This document shows positions 6,435 to 14,589 of a stretch of 15,613 nucleotides of DNA, piece after piece. The DNA is taken from assembly GCA_007571095.1 (NCBI GenBank), contig RKSB01000158.1, positions 1 to 15,613 on the forward strand. Reading direction: 5' to 3'. The notes under the pieces were generated by a model. That model had not been told where the DNA came from. It did not search any database and saw nothing but the letters and a program-made list of their open reading frames with translations. Made by a program: the position numbers and the translations under genes. Within the stretch, counting starts at the first letter, position 1. Each line of letters begins with the position of its first letter. The DNA comes from K189A clade bacterium. GTDB taxonomy: Bacteria > Pseudomonadota > Gammaproteobacteria > Pseudomonadales > Azotimanducaceae.

Positions 6435-7455
6435 TTGCCTGAGGAAGAGACTGTGGCGACAACCAGATGTCCTTGTCATTACTCCCTTTTTTGGCACTCC
6501 TGGGGTAGACGCCAGTGGCCACCACGGTCACCTTGATCGCATCCCCCATGCTGTCATCAAGCACAGCTCCGACCACCATCTGGGCACCATCTGCTGCATA
6601 GTTCTCGCGAATCTGGTTACAGATCTGATTGTACTCTCCCATGCCCAGATTCGGATCGGCGGTCACATTGACCAGCAGCCCCTGCGCACTGTTGAGGGCA
6701 ATGTCTTCAAGCAGAGGGCTTCGAATCGCATTGGAGGTAGCCTGTTCGGCGCGATTTTCACCCTTGGCGATGCCTGTTCCCATCATCGCATTACCCCTGT
6801 TCAGCATGATGGTCTGAACATCGGCAAAGTCGACATTGACCAGGCCGGGGCGAATGATCAGATCGGCAATACCCTGGACGGCTCCGAGCAAAATATCGTT
6901 GGCGGCGGCAAAAGCGTTTACCAGGCTTATCTTTGAACCCAGCACCTCCAGCAGCTTGTCGTTGGAGACAACAATGACGGTGTCTGCATACTCGTTCAGA
7001 AGGGTCAGTCCCCCCTCTGCAACCTGAATTCTGTTTTCGTGAGCAAACGGCTTGGTGACCACAGCCACGGTCAGGATATTCAGGGATTTGGCAATCTCTG
7101 CCACGACCGGAGCGGCACCTGTGCCCGTACCACCGCCCATGCCGGCGGCAATGAACAGCATGTCGGCACCCTGTACCAGTCGAGTAATGGCCTCCCTGTC
7201 CTCTTCGGCGGCCTGTCGCCCGACATTCGGATCTGCACCTGCACCAAGACCTCGAGTCGTACCGCTGCCGATCTGCAGAGGCGTTACCTCGCCACCGAGC
7301 TTGCACAGGTCCTGGGCATCCGTATTGATGCCGCAGAAGTTGGGGCCGCAAACACCATGGTCGATCATGTGCTTGATGGCATTGCCACCGGCACCACCGA
7401 CACCCATGACCTTAATCACCGCACCCTGCGGTATATTGTCAACGATTTCAAACAT
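6289..7455 (-). CDS. ftsZ: Cell division GTPase FtsZ, second copy, with canonical C-terminal tail
   Basis: FtsZ is the tubulin-like GTPase that forms the division ring. This 388-residue copy has the G-rich N-terminal loop (GVGGAGGNA, 18-26), the T4 tubulin signature GGGTGTG (107-113), AFAAAND (181-187) in the core helix and the T7 catalytic loop NVDFADV (207-213), so it should bind and hydrolyse GTP. A linker of about 55 residues leads to DYEQLRTPSFIRQQAN (373-388), the standard tail that binds FtsA and ZipA-type partners. The T5 loop is KPFAHENR (135-142), two residues shorter than the usual FxFEGxxR form. It also has SNDK where PNDK is usual. The ATG has AGGAGA six bases upstream. It lies 56 bases after the first ftsZ, to which it is roughly half identical. 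Confidence 0.96.
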   Translation of the reverse strand: MFEIVDNIPQGAVIKVMGVGGAGGNAIKHMIDHGVCGPNFCGINTDAQDLCKLGGEVTPLQIGSGTTRGLGAGADPNVGRQAAEEDREAITRLVQGADMLFIAAGMGGGTGTGAAPVVAEIAKSLNILTVAVVTKPFAHENRIQVAEGGLTLLNEYADTVIVVSNDKLLEVLGSKISLVNAFAAANDILLGAVQGIADLIIRPGLVNVDFADVQTIMLNRGNAMMGTGIAKGENRAEQATSNAIRSPLLEDIALNSAQGLLVNVTADPNLGMGEYNQICNQIRENYAADGAQMVVGAVLDDSMGDAIKVTVVATGVYPRSAKKGSNDKDIWLSPQSLPQAKPSLPIRSIPPVREQSRLKEDTMPENQAEVEHDYEQLRTPSFIRQQAN

Positions 7456-7494
7456 AACAAGTCTCCTGGAATTGTGACCAAAAAAGTAAACTCC

Positions 7495-7508
7495 GGCTCT
7501 CCTGAGCC
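7495..7508 (-). terminator. Weak hairpin with T-rich tail between the two ftsZ genes, possible attenuator
   Basis: On the minus strand GGCTC AGGA GAGCC forms a five-base-pair stem just after the first ftsZ stop, extendable by two G-T pairs. A T-rich run (TTTACTTTTTT) follows after four bases. It could lower expression of the second ftsZ relative to the first. The short stem makes full termination doubtful. Confidence 0.3.
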
Positions 7509-7511
7509 AAC

Positions 7512-8606
7512 CTATGTGCCCTTGTCCTGCAGACCAATCAGCTCCCGAACATTCACATAGTCAGTCCGTCTGACCGCTGCTGCGGGTGATGAATTGGGCG
7601 AGGCCCTCGGCGGTGTCGAATCTTGAACAGCACCGTCGTGTACTCCTGTAGCAATGACCGTAACCTTGACCTCATCATCCATCGAGGAATCGACCACCCA
7701 GCCGACCACGATCTTTGCGTTCTGATGAGCAAAATCCTTTTTGATCAGTTCGATCATCTCGCTGTATTCCTGAAGGGTCATTTCCTCGCTGGCGGTGATA
7801 TTGACCAGCAGACCCTGCGCGCTGTTGAGATTGACGTCTTCAACCAGCGGGCTGCGAATAGCCAGTTGGGCAGCCTGCGAAGCGCGATCCCGCCCTGAGG
7901 CAATACCAGTCCCTATGACCGCCTTGCCCATGGTCTGCATCACTGCACAAACATCGGCAAAATCAACATTGATATTGCCGGTCTGAATAATCAGATCCGT
8001 GATGCCGAGAACTGCCCAGTACAAAACATCATTGGCCCTGGAAAAGGCACCGAGCAGGGTAGCGTTGCTCCCCAGTTCCTGAAGCAGCTTGTCGTTGGGT
8101 ATGGTGATCATCGAATCAACATACCTGCCGAGTTGTTCGATTCCTTCCTGAGCGATGGCTGAGCGGTTCTCGTGAGCAAAAGGTCGAGTGACGACAGCCA
8201 CCGTCAGAATGTTGAAATCGCGAGCAATCGAAGCGACCACCGGAGCGGCACCCGTACCCGTACCTCCGCCCATGCCGGCAGTGATAAACACCATGTCCGC
8301 TCCCTGAATCAGCGAAACAATCCGGTCCTTGCTTTCGAGAGCGGCCCGCCGTCCTGTGTCGGGATTGGCACCGGCACCCAGTCCGCGAGTGATATCGGCA
8401 CCGATCTGCAACCGGCGGGACTCTTCGATACCCAAGCCATGCAGAGCCTGAAGATCGGTGTTGATGCAACAAAGCTCGGCCCCCCTCACACCTCGATCAA
8501 GCATGTATTTGACGGCATTACCGCCGCCGCCGCCGACTCCTATAACCTTGACAATCGCCCCCGAAGCCGGTGGTGCCATCTCAAAGCCCATACCCTGTTG
8601 TTCCAT
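7512..8606 (-). CDS. ftsZ: Cell division GTPase FtsZ, first copy, lacking the canonical C-terminal tail
   Basis: This 364-residue FtsZ follows ftsA by 38 bases, the usual position of ftsZ, and has a GGGAG ribosome site. GTPase elements are intact: GVGGGGGNA (23-31), GGGTGTG (113-119), AFSRAND (187-193), T7 loop NVDFADV (213-219). The T5 loop is RPFAHENR (141-148), with the same two-residue shortening as the second copy. It departs from the consensus in the core helix (YWAVLGI where KGAVQGI is normal) and at KAVIG for YAMMG. The linker is only about 25 residues, and the protein ends in DYVNVRELIGLQDKGT, which keeps DY but not the DIPAFLRKQ core. It is likely to polymerise, probably with the other FtsZ, but may not contact FtsA in the usual way. 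Why two are kept is not known. Confidence 0.95.
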   Translation of the reverse strand: MEQQGMGFEMAPPASGAIVKVIGVGGGGGNAVKYMLDRGVRGAELCCINTDLQALHGLGIEESRRLQIGADITRGLGAGANPDTGRRAALESKDRIVSLIQGADMVFITAGMGGGTGTGAAPVVASIARDFNILTVAVVTRPFAHENRSAIAQEGIEQLGRYVDSMITIPNDKLLQELGSNATLLGAFSRANDVLYWAVLGITDLIIQTGNINVDFADVCAVMQTMGKAVIGTGIASGRDRASQAAQLAIRSPLVEDVNLNSAQGLLVNITASEEMTLQEYSEMIELIKKDFAHQNAKIVVGWVVDSSMDDEVKVTVIATGVHDGAVQDSTPPRASPNSSPAAAVRRTDYVNVRELIGLQDKGT

Positions 8607-8644
8607 GACTTCTCCCTGAAAATGTAAGCCTGTTCACCTTCCGC

Positions 8645-9886
8645 CTAAAAATATTTGCTGATCCAGCCCTGTAGCCGGTGCAGCATTCGAGTCGGCTGGC
8701 CTTGACGATTCCTCATGCAGGTCTCGATACCCTGCATCAAAATACCTGTCGCAAAAGTAAAGGCAGGGTCATGCAGCACTCGTTCAAGGCCGGTTAGATT
8801 GACCGATCCAAGGATGCGTACGTGGCGGTGAAAGGACTCTTCAGCCAAATCCTTGAGGCCGTTCATGCAGGCGGCTCCGCCGGTCAGAACCATGCCCATG
8901 GGAACGCGCTCCTGGTAGCCGCTTTTGGTCAGAACATCCTCGATCAGCATGAACAGTTCGCGATACCTGGCCTCGATAATCTGGGCAAGCAACTGGCGAT
9001 GAATGTTGACCGATTTGCCGGCCATCTGAATGGGTGGAAGGGTCTCATCGGCGGCTACCATCTGAGCCAGCGCAGAACCATACTCGGTCTTGATTCTTTC
9101 GGCATGAAGCCTTGAGATTTGCAGCCCCAGGGCAATGTCATTGGTAGCCTCGCAACCGCCCAGCGGAATCATTGCCGTGTGCCTTACCGCTCCACCGATA
9201 AATACCGCGATATCCATGGTGCCGGCACCAATGTCGACGAGACAGACACCCTGCTCCTTTTCTTCGTCGGCCAGCACGGCATTGCCGACGGCGATCTGGC
9301 TGAGCGAAGTGCCCAACACTTCATAGCCGGCGTTGTTGATGCAACGCTCAAGGTTGCGGGCGATATTCTCCTCACAGGAGAAGACATGCACATCGGCCTC
9401 CAGTCTGCTGGCGAGCATGCCCCGAGGCTCCCTGATATTGCTCTGGCCATCGACTGTGTAGCCTTTTGGAGTAATGTGCAGAATACGTTTGCCGACGGCT
9501 CTGTTCGGCACGACCTGAGCAGGGTCAAGTACCAGCCGAATATCCTCGTCAGTCACCTCGCCACCCTTGACTGCCACTATGCCACGCGATGCATCGCCAC
9601 GTACATGTTCGCCCGTCAGGCCTGTATAGACCGCGCTAATGTCCCCGCAGGGAGCCATCATCTCCATGTTGGAAATGGCTTTTTTGATGGCTTGAACCGT
9701 GTCGTCAACATTGACCACAACGCCCTTGTCCAGCCCGCCGGAGGAGTAACGAGCCTCGCCATAGCCGATGATTTCGGCGTTTCCCTCGATGCTGACCCGA
9801 GCAGATACTGCCAGCACTTTTGAAGTGCCCACATCCAGCCCGACCAGCACCTCTTGCCGGCCAATTTCTTGTCTATAAGCATTCAT
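8645..9886 (-). CDS. ftsA: Cell division protein FtsA
   Basis: FtsA is an actin-like ATPase that ties FtsZ filaments to the inner membrane and recruits later division proteins. The 413-residue protein shows the phosphate-1 loop GLDVGTSKV (16-24), the FtsA-specific 1C region (about 86-165), the phosphate-2 motif VDIGAGTMD (217-225) and the adenosine motif LTGGAA (334-339). It ends in an amphipathic membrane-targeting helix, RMLHRLQGWISKYF (400-413), like that of E. coli. Length is close to the family norm. It lies nine bases after ftsQ, whose stop codon is part of the ftsA ribosome site, so the two are translationally linked. Nothing in it is truncated. Confidence 0.97.
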   Translation of the reverse strand: MNAYRQEIGRQEVLVGLDVGTSKVLAVSARVSIEGNAEIIGYGEARYSSGGLDKGVVVNVDDTVQAIKKAISNMEMMAPCGDISAVYTGLTGEHVRGDASRGIVAVKGGEVTDEDIRLVLDPAQVVPNRAVGKRILHITPKGYTVDGQSNIREPRGMLASRLEADVHVFSCEENIARNLERCINNAGYEVLGTSLSQIAVGNAVLADEEKEQGVCLVDIGAGTMDIAVFIGGAVRHTAMIPLGGCEATNDIALGLQISRLHAERIKTEYGSALAQMVAADETLPPIQMAGKSVNIHRQLLAQIIEARYRELFMLIEDVLTKSGYQERVPMGMVLTGGAACMNGLKDLAEESFHRHVRILGSVNLTGLERVLHDPAFTFATGILMQGIETCMRNRQGQPTRMLHRLQGWISKYF

Positions 9887-9891
9887 GGTTT

Positions 9892-9897
9892 CCTCCT
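9892..9897 (-). promoter_or_regulatory. Strong ribosome binding site of ftsA overlapping the ftsQ stop
   Basis: The minus strand reads TAGGAGGAAACCATG. A perfect AGGAGG five bases before the ftsA ATG shares bases with the ftsQ TAG. This suggests re-initiation and high ftsA translation, the strongest such site seen in the operon. Confidence 0.85.
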
Positions 9898-10687
9898 ACA
9901 TGGAACTGCCGATCTGCGGCGAGATCTTTGTAATGCGGTTATGACGGGTAAAGGCTGCGCCATTGGAATAGCGCAGATCGAGAGTGGCCAGATCACTGGC
10001 TTCCGATGCCATGTTCCGAATGATGCTTTGTGCTCGAACAATCCTCGAATCCAGGTCAGTGGTTCCCAGATCGATCAAGGTACCTGTCTTCAGCAGCACC
10101 CTGAGGTTGCCTCGCAGATCCAGCCACAGGATGTCGACTCCGCCGAAGGCTCGATGAAGCCTGTGAAAATGTGCCATGGCCTCCTGAGAAAGGCCCTCTG
10201 GAGCATGAATGCGAGGCAGGCCAGATACAGACTTCAGAGAATTGATCTCCTCGCCGTCGGCGTTCAGATAGCCGTTGTTGTTCCAGATGTAGGCCGGTTC
10301 TTCGACAAGAATGTGTAGCTCCAGCCTGTTCGGCCAGTGCTTTTTCAGATCGGCCCGATAAATCCAGTCGAGCGATTCGATCTTCGCCTGCAGTGAGTGC
10401 AGGTCGAGCTGCCAGAAACCCTGTTCTCTGACACCCTGAAGCCTGTTTGAGAGACTCACGCGCTCGGCCGGCCCAGGCCCTCCGGCAGACGGTTGAATGT
10501 TCAGAAAAACTTCTTTTATATTCGACGAATGTACAAAAACATCCGCCGGCAAACTCAGCAGAAGCAGTGTTGCGACCAATACAAGCTTCCACTCTATACC
10601 CCGAATCAACGACTCTCGACTCAGCACCAGATCCATGGGTGCTGTCCATTTCTTCGTGGGGTACTTTCTCGCAAGCCATTTCTTCAT
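9896..10687 (-). CDS. ftsQ: Cell division protein FtsQ
   Basis: FtsQ is a bitopic membrane protein that links FtsB and FtsL to the rest of the divisome. The 263-residue protein has a basic cytoplasmic tail, one membrane helix at about 34-51, and a periplasmic POTRA-type domain at about 58-130 that includes GFWQLDLHSLQAKIESLDW and KKHWPNRLELHILVEEP, the typical FtsQ pattern. The beta domain follows, starting with YIWNNNGYLNADGEEI. The ATG overlaps the murC stop as ATGA (10684-10687), so no ddlB or murB lies between, unlike in many relatives. The 3' end supplies the ftsA ribosome site. Sequence conservation in this family is low; position and pattern make the call firm. Confidence 0.92.
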   Translation of the reverse strand: MKKWLARKYPTKKWTAPMDLVLSRESLIRGIEWKLVLVATLLLLSLPADVFVHSSNIKEVFLNIQPSAGGPGPAERVSLSNRLQGVREQGFWQLDLHSLQAKIESLDWIYRADLKKHWPNRLELHILVEEPAYIWNNNGYLNADGEEINSLKSVSGLPRIHAPEGLSQEAMAHFHRLHRAFGGVDILWLDLRGNLRVLLKTGTLIDLGTTDLDSRIVRAQSIIRNMASEASDLATLDLRYSNGAAFTRHNRITKISPQIGSSM

Positions 10688-12099
10688 CGGTTTCCCCTCT
10701 TTATTTCATCGGCCAGCACGGCAATGTCGCCGGCACCCTGAATAACTACCAGATCATCCTCTTGTACCAGCGAAGCCAGTGCCTTCAATGCATCCTCCGG
10801 ACGTTTGAGAAGAACCGGATTCGAGCCAGCCCGGCGAAGAGCGGCCGCCAAATCCTGGCTGCTCGCACCTGCTATGGGTTTCTCGCCAGCCGCATAGACC
10901 TCCAGCAGCAACAGGACATTCGGGCGACTCAAGACACGAATGAAATCCTCTCGGCAATCGCGAGTACGGGTGTAGCGATGCGGCTGGAAAACCATGACCA
11001 GCCGCCGATTCGGACAGGTTTCACGCAGGCAGTTGATGACCGCCTCCAGCTCTGCCGGATGGTGTCCGTAATCATTCACAAGGGTGACTGTCCGCTGGTG
11101 AAAACGAATTTTTCGATGAATCTCAAGACGTCTTTCAACGCCGTCAAAACTGGCTAATGCCGAGGACAGGCTGTCGTCTTTCACGCCCGAATGATGGGCG
11201 ACGGCACAGGCGGCCAGAGCATTCAGAACATTGTGCCGGCCCGGCAACGAAAGCTTCAGCGAAAGAGGGTCTCCGGTCGGTCGGTGAAGCGTAAAGACCG
11301 ACCCTGTGGTCGACGGCGAGTAGTCGCTGGCGTAAAAATCGTTGTTAGAGTCAAAACCATAGCTCTGATGATACGCCTCGATTCTGGGGCTTATACTGCC
11401 AATTCCGGGGTCGTCTCCACACAGAATGGCCATGCCATCGGCGGGCAATCGGTTGATAAATTCCAGAAAGCTGGTGGCGAGAGTTTTCGGATCACCGCCA
11501 AAGGCATCCATGTGCTCTCGATCAATGTTGGTCAAAACAACCATTCTGGGGCTCAGCCGCAGAAACGAGGCGTCGCTTTCATCCGCTTCCACAACCATGG
11601 AGTGACCTGAACCCAGCCGGGCCGAGCCGCCGGTTGCCCTCACTCGGCCGCCGACAAGCCAGCTCGGATCCAGTCCGGCTACTGTCAAAAGATGGGCGAT
11701 CAAAGCCGTAGTGGTGGTTTTTCCATGCGCACCCACCAGCACTATGCTCTGCTTGATGCGAATCAATTCGGCCAGCATTTCGGCTCGAATGACCACGGGT
11801 ATTCCACGAGTTCGAATGGCCTGCAATTCTGGATTGTCCTCTGCAATGGCCGAAGAAATCACGACCAGGCTGGCTGTTTCAAACAGCCTGCCGCTGTGGC
11901 CGACATCGATTCGCGCACCCAGCTTCTTCAGCCGACAGGTTGACTGTGTAGCCTGAAGATCGGAGCCGGAAACCTGATGACCCGAGGCGAGTAGCAATTC
12001 GGCCATACCCGACATGCCCGAACCGCCGATACCGAGCATGTGGATTTTCTGTGCCTTGTGCATCATGGAGGACAGGTCGACGAATGCAGGCGATTGCAT
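10684..12099 (-). CDS. murC: UDP-N-acetylmuramate-L-alanine ligase MurC
   Basis: MurC adds L-alanine to UDP-MurNAc with ATP, the first step of the peptidoglycan stem peptide, in the cytoplasm. From the chosen ATG at 12097-12099 the protein is 471 residues. Motifs: dinucleotide-like loop GIGGSGM (23-29), ATP loop GAHGKTTTTA (123-132), ADESDASFL, NIDREHMD, NDYGHHPAE, FQPHRYTRT and a C-terminal QGAGDI. The frame is open back to 12195, but that start lies inside ftsW and has no family support. The ATG at 12099 is one base after the ftsW stop, has a GAGG (12109-12112) nine bases upstream and gives a normal N-terminus. murG, which commonly separates ftsW and murC, is absent. Confidence 0.96.
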   Translation of the reverse strand: MQSPAFVDLSSMMHKAQKIHMLGIGGSGMSGMAELLLASGHQVSGSDLQATQSTCRLKKLGARIDVGHSGRLFETASLVVISSAIAEDNPELQAIRTRGIPVVIRAEMLAELIRIKQSIVLVGAHGKTTTTALIAHLLTVAGLDPSWLVGGRVRATGGSARLGSGHSMVVEADESDASFLRLSPRMVVLTNIDREHMDAFGGDPKTLATSFLEFINRLPADGMAILCGDDPGIGSISPRIEAYHQSYGFDSNNDFYASDYSPSTTGSVFTLHRPTGDPLSLKLSLPGRHNVLNALAACAVAHHSGVKDDSLSSALASFDGVERRLEIHRKIRFHQRTVTLVNDYGHHPAELEAVINCLRETCPNRRLVMVFQPHRYTRTRDCREDFIRVLSRPNVLLLLEVYAAGEKPIAGASSQDLAAALRRAGSNPVLLKRPEDALKALASLVQEDDLVVIQGAGDIAVLADEIKRGNR

Positions 12100-12100
12100 A

Positions 12101-13228
12101 TCAACTGGCCTCGGTCGGTGTATCGGCGAGTTCGTATTGAATACGTAACAAAATGCCGATAAAGACGCTGTTGACAACCAGGCTGCTGCCGCCATAGCTG
12201 ACCAGAGGCAGGGTCAGGCCCTTGGTCGGCAAAAGGCCGATGCTGGCTCCGGTATTGATTACAGCCTGAAGGCCGATCAGGGTGGTGATTCCAACCGCCA
12301 GAAAGGCGACAAAAAGCCGGCCTTTGTCGAGACAACGCCAGGACAGGATCAAACCGATGGCAAGCAGGACAGCAAAAGTGCCAAGAACCAGAAGCGTACC
12401 AACCAGACCCAGCTCTTCGCCGATCACCGCAAACACAAAGTCTGTGTGGGGTTCGGGCAAATAGGCCATTTTCTGGATGCCTTGTCCAAGCCCCAGACCC
12501 CACAGGTCTCCACGGCCAAAGGCGATCAGCGACTGAGTGAGTTGATAGCCTGCCTGATATTTGTCGGCCCAGGGGTCAACGAAGGCAATCAGACGGCGCA
12601 TTCTGTAGGGCTGAGTCAACACAGCCAGCACCGCCAGACCGGCAAGGATCAAGCCAAAGCCAAACAGCCGCTTCAGCGGAAAGCCGGCGACCAGCAGCAT
12701 GGCCAGGCCAATCAGGACAATCAGGACCGCACTGCCGAAATCTGGTTGCAACAACAGCAGAGCCACCGGCAGGGCGATCAGAAAAATGATTCGAATAAGC
12801 CCGTTTTGACCCTCTCGTATAGCCTCTATGCGAGCAATAAAGCCTGCCATGTAAAGAATGAAGCAGAGTTTGAACAGTTCGGCCGGCTGCACTGAAAAAA
12901 CCGGTAACCTTATCCATCGCTGACTGCCGTTGACTTCCTGCCCCAGATAGGGGATCAGCACCAGTCCGAGCAGCAGCAGGCCGCCTGAAAAAATCAACCG
13001 GTGCAAGCGGTACCAGGTATTCAGTGGCACCAGCCAGACAGCAAGCAGGCACAGACTTGCGACCAAAAAGTGAACACAGTGCCGAAGGCTGAAGTGCCAG
13101 ATCGAACCCCATTTCGAACTGGCAATCTCCATGGAAGCCGAGGTCACCATAACCAGCCCAAACAAGCACAGTCCTGCCCAGATTCCAAACAGAAGAAAAC
13201 TCGGTGAATGCAGCCACACTCGAGTCAT
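12101..13228 (-). CDS. ftsW: Septal peptidoglycan glycosyltransferase FtsW
   Basis: FtsW is a SEDS-family membrane enzyme that polymerises glycan strands from lipid II at the septum with FtsI. From the ATG at 13226-13228 it is 375 residues with about ten hydrophobic segments. Family motifs are clear: QPAELFKL, LLQPDFGSAVLI, GRGDLWGLGLGQG, PEPHTDFVFAVIGEELG, and the C-terminal TGASIGLLPTKGLTLPLVSYGGSS. The frame is open to 13294, but those extra 22 residues lie inside murD and are not family-like. The chosen ATG overlaps the murD stop as ATGA and has CAGGG just upstream. It stops one base before murC. Confidence 0.96.
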   Translation of the reverse strand: MTRVWLHSPSFLLFGIWAGLCLFGLVMVTSASMEIASSKWGSIWHFSLRHCVHFLVASLCLLAVWLVPLNTWYRLHRLIFSGGLLLLGLVLIPYLGQEVNGSQRWIRLPVFSVQPAELFKLCFILYMAGFIARIEAIREGQNGLIRIIFLIALPVALLLLQPDFGSAVLIVLIGLAMLLVAGFPLKRLFGFGLILAGLAVLAVLTQPYRMRRLIAFVDPWADKYQAGYQLTQSLIAFGRGDLWGLGLGQGIQKMAYLPEPHTDFVFAVIGEELGLVGTLLVLGTFAVLLAIGLILSWRCLDKGRLFVAFLAVGITTLIGLQAVINTGASIGLLPTKGLTLPLVSYGGSSLVVNSVFIGILLRIQYELADTPTEAS

Positions 13229-14589
13229 GAAACCCTGCCCCGAGTGGCAACCCACTGCTCGGCCAGGTGTCGAAAGGCGAGCCCTCTGGCACAAAAACCG
13301 GTGAACTCATCAAGGCTTGCACAGGCGGGTGAGAGCAGCAGAATATCGCCGGAGCGAGCCTTGCCTGCCAGTTGAAGAAAGGCCAATGCCATCCTTTTAT
13401 GCACACTGACATCAAACAGCCGTTCAAAGCTCTTCGCCATTGTCTGGGCGGCCTGGCCGAACAGAGCCATGTGCCGAACTCTTCCTCTGGCGGCTTCGGC
13501 CAACGGAGAGAAATCTTCGGTCTTGGCCTGGCCGCCAGCCAGCAGCAACAGATTTTCCTGACCAGGCGGAGCAAGGCCCTCGACGGCGGCACATGCCGAA
13601 CTCACATTGGTTGCTTTGGAGTCGTTCACAAAGCCAATCGAGCTCTTCAAGGGCAGACGTTCGCACCGGTGCGGCAACCCCGAGTATTCGGCAAGTAGTC
13701 GCGCAAACCCCTGACAGGAACCGGTCGCTGTATAGGCTGCTGCCACTGCAAACAGGACATTCAAATGATTGTGCCGGCCGGACAGGGCAAGACGTTGAAG
13801 CGGAAAGGAGAAGGTCTGGCCGATTTCCAGCCGCTCCGAAGTCAACCGAAAGTCCTCTCCGGCCGAACCCCAGCCGAGAGAAATGCCCCTCTGTCCGTGC
13901 TCCAGTACAGGCCGAGTAGCCTCATCATGCCGATTCCAGAAACAGGTGTCGGCGGCAGTAAACAGCTTGTGTTTGCACCTGCGATAGTTTTCCATGCTTG
14001 AATGACGGTCAAGATGATCGGGTTGAATATTGGTGAGCAGAGCGACATCGGCACCCAGAGAATCGATCAGTTCAAGCTGAAAGCTCGACAACTCCAGCAA
14101 CCAGAAATCAATGCCCTGCCGGTCAATCAAATCGAGCGCCGGCGTGCCGAAGTTGCCACCCACCGCAAGCCTTTTGCCGGCCGCCTTCAGCAGTCGGCCC
14201 AGCAGATCGATGACCGTACTCTTGCCGTTGGAGCCGCTGACGGCAATCACTTTTCCGGCCTGCGAAAGCTCTCTGCGAGCATTCATAAAAAGTTCAATGT
14301 CGCCAAGTACCGTCTGTTCTTTCAGCAGAGGATCGTTGAAGGGCGGCTGTCGGCGGTCGACACCGGGTGAAAACACCAGTCGATTGGCTCGGCTGAGCAG
14401 ATTCGAATCAAGCCTGCCCAGACTAAAGTCTATTCGAGGCGAGTCGAATTCCCTGACCAGTCCGCCTGCCGGCGGGTTTGAGCGAGAATCGACGACCAGC
14501 AAACGCTCACCCCGACCGGCCAGATAACGCAGACAGGAGGCACCGGTGCGTCCCAGACCTATGATCGCACTGTCGTAACGCTCAGACAT
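13225..14589 (-). CDS. murD: UDP-N-acetylmuramoyl-L-alanine-D-glutamate ligase MurD
   Basis: MurD adds D-glutamate to UDP-MurNAc-L-Ala using ATP in the cytoplasm. The 454-residue protein has the N-terminal UDP-binding fold (AIIGLGRTGASC, 8-19; SPGVDRRQP), ATP loop GSNGKST (119-125), ELSSFQLE, NIQPDHLDRH, a lysine near 206 where the family has its carbamylated residue, GLPHRCE, DSKATN (323-328), and LLSPACASLDEF near the end. Length fits the family. The first eight bases overlap the end of mraY and the stop overlaps the ftsW start, so it is inside a translationally coupled series. Confidence 0.96.
   Translation of the reverse strand: MSERYDSAIIGLGRTGASCLRYLAGRGERLLVVDSRSNPPAGGLVREFDSPRIDFSLGRLDSNLLSRANRLVFSPGVDRRQPPFNDPLLKEQTVLGDIELFMNARRELSQAGKVIAVSGSNGKSTVIDLLGRLLKAAGKRLAVGGNFGTPALDLIDRQGIDFWLLELSSFQLELIDSLGADVALLTNIQPDHLDRHSSMENYRRCKHKLFTAADTCFWNRHDEATRPVLEHGQRGISLGWGSAGEDFRLTSERLEIGQTFSFPLQRLALSGRHNHLNVLFAVAAAYTATGSCQGFARLLAEYSGLPHRCERLPLKSSIGFVNDSKATNVSSACAAVEGLAPPGQENLLLLAGGQAKTEDFSPLAEAARGRVRHMALFGQAAQTMAKSFERLFDVSVHKRMALAFLQLAGKARSGDILLLSPACASLDEFTGFCARGLAFRHLAEQWVATRGRVS

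Noticed and set aside
9119..9823. 234-codon plus-strand open frame opposite ftsA
   Set aside because: Antisense to strongly conserved FtsA motifs; composition reflects the other strand.
10447..11157. 236-codon plus-strand open frame opposite ftsQ and murC
   Set aside because: Crosses two real genes on the other strand and shows no recognisable domain.
12576..13592. Long minus-strand open frame of 338 codons across ftsW and murD
   Set aside because: It runs in another frame of two well-supported genes, has no family motifs and appears to result from GC-biased codon use.
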